A stretch of 64,000 nt of DNA from Kumtagia sp963839725 (GTDB lineage Bacteria; Pseudomonadota; Alphaproteobacteria; Rhizobiales; Rhizobiaceae), in contig CAWIWT010000001.1 of assembly GCA_963839725.1 (NCBI GenBank), positions 434,001-498,000 on the forward strand, in the 5' to 3' direction. The notes beneath the pieces were generated by a model. The model was not told the origin of the DNA. It did not search any database and saw only the letters and a list, made by a program, of their open reading frames with translations. Position 1 is the first letter of the stretch. Every line of letters begins with the position of its first letter. Shown here in pieces: positions 59,757-64,000 of this stretch. The position numbers and the translations under genes are program-made.

Positions 59757-60463
59757 ACCTTCTCAAGCGACTTTGCCGCTTCCTCGCCGCTGATCAGGCC
59801 CTTCCAATAACTTTCCGCGCCTTGCAGATGGGCGCTCATCAGCGCCTGCGCAAGGTTGCCGTCGCGCCTCAGCAGCGCATCGAATATCTGCAGGTGTTCG
59901 GCATGCGATTTGCGGCCGCGAGCAGGATCGTTGAAGTAGATTGGCAGGCGTTGCGCGCCCATCACATAGTAGACGCTGCAGACCTTGTAGAAGATGCTGT
60001 TCTTGGTCGCTCGAACGATCTCGAGGTGAAAGTCGCGGTCTTCCTTGGCGATACCTTCGCCAGCCGCAATGCGTTCCTCCGAGGCGGCGAGAATCTCGCG
60101 CAGGCGCTCGAAATTTTCTTCCGTTGCACGCGAACAGGCGAGTTCGGCCGCCTTGATCTCGTGGATCTTGCGGAGCTCGACGGTCTCATAGATCTGGATC
60201 GGGTCGAGCGGTACGCCGGCCTTGGCGAACAGCGCCATTGCCTCGACGCTTGCCTGTCGTGTTGTCAGATAAATGCCCGACTTCGCCCGCCGCTCGACGA
60301 TCTGCATTGCTTCGAGAATTGCGAGCGTCTCACGAATCTGCCCACGGCTGACGCCGAAATGCTCGGCCAACTCCCGTTCGGAAGGCGTGCGGCCGGTCTC
60401 GCTGTTGGAGCAAGTATAGAGGTAGGCCGCAAGGTCGGCGAGGAGCTCTTTTTCCTTCATCAT
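59753..60463 (-). CDS. GntR-family regulator, FadR subfamily (FCD domain)
   Basis: A 236-aa regulator: a winged HTH (RTPSERELAEHFGVSRGQIR, about 25-44, then ETLAILEAMQIVERRAKSGI) and an all-helical FCD ligand domain with metal/ligand-site residues (DRDFHLEIVRATKN, SHAEHLQIFDALLRRD). FadR-type proteins bind TGGT-N3-ACCA, and this sequence flanks the operon promoters (62689 and 62869) and precedes the ABC transporter (7483 and 7658). I use ATG 60463; ATG 60460 is equally possible. It sits inside the operon it probably controls. Confidence 0.93.
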   Translation of the reverse strand: MMKEKELLADLAAYLYTCSNSETGRTPSERELAEHFGVSRGQIRETLAILEAMQIVERRAKSGIYLTTRQASVEAMALFAKAGVPLDPIQIYETVELRKIHEIKAAELACSRATEENFERLREILAASEERIAAGEGIAKEDRDFHLEIVRATKNSIFYKVCSVYYVMGAQRLPIYFNDPARGRKSHAEHLQIFDALLRRDGNLAQALMSAHLQGAESYWKGLISGEEAAKSLEKV

Positions 60464-60465
60464 CT

Positions 60466-61635
60466 TCAAGTTTCTTGGGCGTGAGCCTCCAGAAATTTTT
60501 CCGAAACCGTGAAACCCAAACCCGGCTTCTCCGGAATTTCTATCATACCGTCTTTTGCCTCGATGGTCTCTTCGACAAGATCGTGGATCATCGGATTGGC
60601 GCCGATCGAATATTCTACGGTGAAGCTTGCCGGTGAGGCCGCGCATAGATGCAGCCCGGAGAAAAAGCAAGGCGCGCCGGCCCACAGATGCGGCGCGAAG
60701 CGCAGGTTGAACGCGCTGGCGATGGTGCTGATCTTCATGGCCTCGCTGATGCCGCCGCAAAACGCCGGATCAGGCTGGAAAATGTCGGCGGCCTTCAGCA
60801 CGGCGAGATCGCGGAAGTCGTAGCGCGTCGCCTCGCTCTCGCCTACGGCGATCGGCACCGAACTGGAAGCCCGCACCTCGGCCATGCCCGCCTTGTCGTC
60901 GGCGATCACCGGTTCCTCGAACCAGGCGAGGTCGCTGTCGGCCGTCAGCGACGCGAAGCGCTTCGCCTCGGCCACCGTATACGTGCCGTGAGCGTCGACC
61001 ATGATGTCGACGCCGTCGCCCAGCGCCTTTCGAGCGGCACGGACGCGCGCCGCCGAAACATGCAGCGCGCCGTCCATGGCGCCCACCCTCATCTTCACTG
61101 CCCCAAACCCGCCCGTGTCGATGTAGGATTTCAACTGCTCGCCGATATTGTCGGCGGGTGCCCAGCCGCCGGAGGCGTAAGCCGGCAAACGATCGGCCTT
61201 GCGGCCGCCCAGCAATTGCCAAACCGGCTGGCCAAGATGCTTTCCAAGAATGTCCCACAGCGCGATATCGACCGCGCTGATAGCCGCCACCGACATACCG
61301 CGCCGGGCGATCTGCGGCATGGCGTGTCCGTGCTTTGCCGCTGAACCGGCGCGTACGCCGTTGTAGAGCATCTCCCAGATCGGCCCGATGTCGCCGGCGC
61401 TTTTGCCGACCAGCATTGGCCCGATCTCGTGATTGAGCATATGCACCAGCGCGCCATAGGTGCCGGCACTGCCGGCGGCGTTCTTGCCTTCGCCCCAGCC
61501 AACCAGCCCGTCTTCGGTTTCGATGCGCACGATGGCCGCATCGAAGGTCGTCACCTGCCCGAAATCACTTCGGTGCTGGCGCGCGGCTTCGATGGGTATG
61601 CGGACCCACCAGGCCTGGGTATTCTTGATGCGCAT
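60466..61635 (-). CDS. Mandelate racemase/muconate-lactonizing (enolase superfamily) sugar-acid dehydratase-like
   Basis: A 389-aa enolase-superfamily protein. Metal ligands D214 (MVDAHGTY), E240 (WFEEP) and E266 (VGESEAT) are all present, with K181-x-R183 (VKMRV) on one face and His 316 (APHLWAG) near Asp 289 (QPDPAF) on the other, as in acid-sugar dehydratases. It would dehydrate an aldonate to a 2-keto-3-deoxy acid, feeding DgoK/DgoA. The exact substrate is not readable from sequence. It lies 2 bp upstream of the regulator start and 77 bp downstream of the epimerase-like gene. Confidence 0.92.
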   Translation of the reverse strand: MRIKNTQAWWVRIPIEAARQHRSDFGQVTTFDAAIVRIETEDGLVGWGEGKNAAGSAGTYGALVHMLNHEIGPMLVGKSAGDIGPIWEMLYNGVRAGSAAKHGHAMPQIARRGMSVAAISAVDIALWDILGKHLGQPVWQLLGGRKADRLPAYASGGWAPADNIGEQLKSYIDTGGFGAVKMRVGAMDGALHVSAARVRAARKALGDGVDIMVDAHGTYTVAEAKRFASLTADSDLAWFEEPVIADDKAGMAEVRASSSVPIAVGESEATRYDFRDLAVLKAADIFQPDPAFCGGISEAMKISTIASAFNLRFAPHLWAGAPCFFSGLHLCAASPASFTVEYSIGANPMIHDLVEETIEAKDGMIEIPEKPGLGFTVSEKFLEAHAQET

Positions 61636-61712
61636 CGGCTGCCTGTGTCGCTCTCGTTCCGGAAATCCACGCCGGCCGCCGCCTCCTGGCAGCGACCGGC
61701 GTCTCGCCCCGC

Positions 61713-62600
61713 CTATTTGATCAAGGGCAGAATGGTTTCCGCGGTGATGCGCATCTGGTCGGTATAGAACTTTTCAGTGAGCACGCTGGAGCCATGGTCC
61801 TGGATGAACTTCAGCTGCTCCGGCGAAATGTCGACCGGATTGCGCTCGACCATTTCCGGATAGCGATTGGCCGGCGTGCGGTCGACCGGCGCGACGAATT
61901 CGTTGGTGAGCGCGCCGTCATAGCCGATATCCTTCAGGATACCGACGATCTTCGGCCAATCGATCGTGCCGAGGCCGGCGGCGAAACGGTTATTGTCGGC
62001 GACGTGGAAGTCGAACAGGCGCTTGCCGACCTTGCGGATCGCCTCCTCGACGTCGAACTCCTCCATGTGGATGTGATAGGCGTCGAGGCAGACGCCGCAT
62101 TCCGGCGACACCGCATCGGCCAGCGCCATGGCCTGCTCGCCGCGATTGAACAGATAGGTTTCGAAGCGGTTTAGCGGCTCGACCGCGATCTTTACACCGA
62201 CTTTCTTGGCATGTGTGAAGCACTCGCGCGTGGCGTCCACCACCCACTTCCATTCGTCTTCCTCTGTACCGTCCGGCACAACCTTACCGACCGTGGCCGG
62301 CACCAGCGTAATGATCTCGCCGTCAAGCTCGCTTATCATCGTGAGGACGTCCTTGACGTACTGCACAGAACGCTCGCGCTGGCCCTGGTCCTTGGCGGCG
62401 AGATTGCGCTCGCCCAGCATCAGAGTCACTGCACCCCAGCAGCGGATGCCGTGCTCCATCAGCAGCCGGCGGGTTTCCTTGGTGTGGTACTGCCCCGGTT
62501 CGCCGGAAATCTCGATCGATTCGTAGCCGAATTTCTTGATCCGCTTGAGCGTCGTCTCAAGCGGCTCGGCGCGCATCCAATTGTGCGTCGAAAGATGCAT
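61713..62600 (-). CDS. Sugar phosphate isomerase/epimerase family protein (ketose 3-epimerase-like)
   Basis: A 295-aa AP-endonuclease-2-type TIM barrel. The four metal ligands of the D-tagatose 3-epimerase group are visible: Glu in AVEPLNRFETYLFN, Asp in CGVCLDAYHIHMEE, His in DFHVADNNR and Glu in ALTNEFVAP. Start ATG 62600 (MHLSTHNWMRAEPL), with AGAGGAAG upstream. First gene of the minus-strand operon, 89 bp from operator B1. Confidence 0.9.
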   Translation of the reverse strand: MHLSTHNWMRAEPLETTLKRIKKFGYESIEISGEPGQYHTKETRRLLMEHGIRCWGAVTLMLGERNLAAKDQGQRERSVQYVKDVLTMISELDGEIITLVPATVGKVVPDGTEEDEWKWVVDATRECFTHAKKVGVKIAVEPLNRFETYLFNRGEQAMALADAVSPECGVCLDAYHIHMEEFDVEEAIRKVGKRLFDFHVADNNRFAAGLGTIDWPKIVGILKDIGYDGALTNEFVAPVDRTPANRYPEMVERNPVDISPEQLKFIQDHGSSVLTEKFYTDQMRITAETILPLIK

Positions 62601-62687
62601 GACTTCCTCTCCCAATCTCGCCTTGAATTCGATCCGCTGCGCGCGAAACCATGTCTCCTCCCGCAAGGCTTTCCAGTCTTCTCCAAA

Positions 62688-62700
62688 CTGGTTAGACCAA
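62688..62700. promoter_or_regulatory. GntR/FadR-type operator, site B1
   Basis: CTGGTTAGACCAA, the same 11-bp core (TGGTTAGACCA) as site A1 at 7483-7493, 52-55 kb away. It lies 89 bp upstream of the epimerase-like gene and just after its putative promoter. Confidence 0.7.
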
Positions 62701-62867
62701 TTGGGTTTGATTGAGGTTCTAACGCAATTATTCCTGTGTCGCAAGAAGGCACGCCAGGGTTTGTCGAATATTCAGTATATAGTTGAAATAACTGCAGTAA
62801 ATCAATCGGCACAGCGATTTTGCGATGGGATTTTGGCTCGCGTCCCATCTTGACCTATGAATCCAAT

Positions 62868-62880
62868 TTGGTATGACCAG
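62868..62880. promoter_or_regulatory. GntR/FadR-type operator, site B2
   Basis: TTGGTATGACCAG, core TGGT-N3-ACCA at 62869-62879. It overlaps the -10 element of the plus-strand promoter and is 180 bp from B1. Upstream TTGAC spacing matches that of site A2. Confidence 0.7.
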
Positions 62881-62972
62881 AATGAAAAGGATGCACCCAA
62901 AGCTTTCCGCCGTCGCATCTTGCAGCGACAACGGATTTGCCTACGATGCGGCCGAATTCCGGGAGGACACCA

Positions 62973-64000
62973 ATGGCAAGGACAATGAAGGGCCCAGCCC
63001 TTTTTCTGGCGCAGTTCGCGGGCGATGCAGCGCCGTTCAACTCGCTTCCAAGCATCGCCAAATGGGCGGCAGGACTTGGCTACAAGGGCATCCAGATCCC
63101 CACCTGGGACGCGCGGCTGTTCGACCTGAAGAAGGCGGCGTCGTCAAAGACCTATTGCGACGAGGTCAAGGGTATCTGCTCGGATGCCGGCGTCGAGATC
63201 ACCGAACTTTCGACCCATCTTCAGGGCCAGCTTGTCGCGGTTCATCCCGCCTATGACGCGCAGTTCGATGGCTTCGCGCCTCCCGAAGTCCACAACAACC
63301 CCAAAGCGCGGCAGGCCTGGGCGGTCGAGCAGATGAAGTTCGCCGCCAAGGCGTCGAAGACCCTTGGCCTCAGCGCTTCCGTAACATTCTCCGGCTCGCT
63401 GGCCTTTCCGTATCTCTATCCTTGGCCGCAGCGTCCGGCCGGCCTGATCGAGGAAGCCTTCGCCGAACTGGCCAAGCGCTGGAAGCCGATCCTCGACAAG
63501 TATGACGACGCCGGCGTCGATGTCGGCTACGAGATCCATCCGTGCGAGGATGTGTTCGACGGCGCGACCTTTGAAATGTTCCTGGATGCGGTCGGCGGTC
63601 ACGCGCGCTGCAACATCAACTACGACCCGTCGCACTTCCTTCTGCAGCAGCTCGACTATCTGGCCTTCATCGACATCTATCACGAACGGATCAAGGCGTT
63701 TCACGTCAAGGATGCCGAGTTCAATCCGGATGGCCGCCAGGGCGTTTATTCAGGCTACCAGAACTGGACGAACCGCGCCGGCCGCTTCCGCTCCCTCGGC
63801 GACGGTCAGGTGGATTTCTCCGGCATCTTCTCGAAGCTGGCGCAGTATGACTACGATTCCTGGGCGGTGCTGGAGTGGGAGTGCTGCCTCAAGCATCCGG
63901 AAGACGGCGCCGCCGAAGGCGCGCCGTTCATCCAGAACCACATCATCCGCGTTACCGAGAAGGCATTCGACGACTTTGCCGCCGGCGCGACGGACAAGAA
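62973..64000 (+). CDS. Sugar phosphate isomerase/epimerase, 3' end cut by window
   Basis: An open frame of 342 codons to the window end, starting ATG 62973 with GGGAGGA at 62961-62967: MARTMKGPALFLAQFAGDAA. It is a second AP-endonuclease-2-type TIM barrel with ligands Glu in VGYEIHPCEDVFDG, Asp/His in NINYDPSHFLL, His in AFHVKDAEF and Glu in AVLEWECCLKHP. Relatives often sit beside Gfo/Idh/MocA dehydrogenases in sugar-oxidation clusters. It is divergent from the other isomerase and under operator B2. Confidence 0.9.
   Translation, partial: MARTMKGPALFLAQFAGDAAPFNSLPSIAKWAAGLGYKGIQIPTWDARLFDLKKAASSKTYCDEVKGICSDAGVEITELSTHLQGQLVAVHPAYDAQFDGFAPPEVHNNPKARQAWAVEQMKFAAKASKTLGLSASVTFSGSLAFPYLYPWPQRPAGLIEEAFAELAKRWKPILDKYDDAGVDVGYEIHPCEDVFDGATFEMFLDAVGGHARCNINYDPSHFLLQQLDYLAFIDIYHERIKAFHVKDAEFNPDGRQGVYSGYQNWTNRAGRFRSLGDGQVDFSGIFSKLAQYDYDSWAVLEWECCLKHPEDGAAEGAPFIQNHIIRVTEKAFDDFAAGATDK

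Larger units (their letters stand above)
62601..62972. promoter_or_regulatory. Divergent control region of the catabolic island
   Basis: A 372-bp region with no gene. It carries operators B1 (62688-62700) and B2 (62868-62880). For the plus strand, TTGACC (62850-62855) and TATGAC (62872-62877), 16 bp apart, form a fair promoter whose -10 is inside B2. For the minus strand, TTGCGA and TAGAAC with a 17-bp spacer (around 62717-62745) lie just upstream of B1. The middle (62755-62815) is A+T-rich. Confidence 0.65.

Noticed and set aside
1..64000. tRNA, rRNA, insertion sequences, prophage or toxin-antitoxin genes
   Set aside because: No T-loop GGTTCGAATCC-type motifs in tRNA context, no transposase or phage motifs, and no paired small toxin/antitoxin ORFs were recognised on reading both strands.

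Overview
The window is chromosomal DNA of an alphaproteobacterium of the order Hyphomicrobiales (Rhizobiales), most likely Mesorhizobium or a close Phyllobacteriaceae relative. This rests on the high G+C and on gene orders typical of the group: glnD-murJ-trpS-usp-nfuA, dnaX-ybaB with the SRP RNA just upstream, and an ActS/ActR (RegB/RegA) pair. The many GC-rich dispersed inverted repeats built around CTCTCCCC/GGGGAGAG also fit. I see no tRNA, rRNA, insertion sequence, prophage or CRISPR array.

Layout. 1-7.5 kb: start of peptide deformylase, rmuC, a tiny basic protein, a Dabb protein, nudC, a HIT protein, an M24 peptidase, then a cupin and a TIM-barrel 'PEP hydrolase' protein divergent from a TetR regulator. 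7.5-13.5 kb: a CUT1 carbohydrate ABC transporter with a binding protein, two permeases, a 68-aa membrane protein and two different ATPases. 13.8-23.5 kb: an Old Yellow Enzyme, an unassigned ATP-grasp protein, RlpA, a CecR-controlled ABC-2 exporter (YbhFGSR-like), a YiiX-like papain-fold protein and a SleB-like hydrolase lipoprotein. 23.6-37.3 kb: housekeeping block (ybaB, dnaX, SRP RNA, glnD, murJ, trpS, usp, nfuA, L,D-transpeptidase, mmcB, recR, lytic transglycosylase). 37.3-46.5 kb: a small lipoprotein, a luciferase-like monooxygenase, an odd SDR, two genes with one-base frameshifts (an SMR-like exporter and a GGDEF/EAL protein), PAP2, nhaA and actRS. 46.7-56.3 kb: hrpB carrying an in-frame palindromic insertion, the ComM-like yifB, gshB and a GT2-GtrA-GT-C glycosylation set. 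56.4-64 kb: a sugar/sugar-acid catabolic island with SDR, dgoK and dgoA on one strand; a ketose-epimerase-like protein, an enolase-superfamily dehydratase, a FadR-type GntR regulator and a 2-hydroxyacid dehydrogenase on the other; and a divergent second isomerase cut by the window end.

How the parts connect. The sequence TGGT-N3-ACCA, the operator form of FadR-type GntR regulators, occurs twice upstream of the ABC transporter (7483 and 7658) and twice between the divergent catabolic units (62689 and 62869). The two sites are 175 and 180 bp apart respectively. I infer that the GntR regulator at 59.8-60.5 kb controls both the island and an uptake system 52 kb away, which would make them one sugar-acid regulon with a De Ley-Doudoroff-type end (dehydratase, then DgoK, then DgoA, to pyruvate and glyceraldehyde 3-phosphate). 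Candidate LexA (SOS) boxes lie in front of mmcB and yifB, and a perfect palindrome covers the cecR promoter. Frameshifts may be real decay or sequence errors; the sequence alone cannot say.
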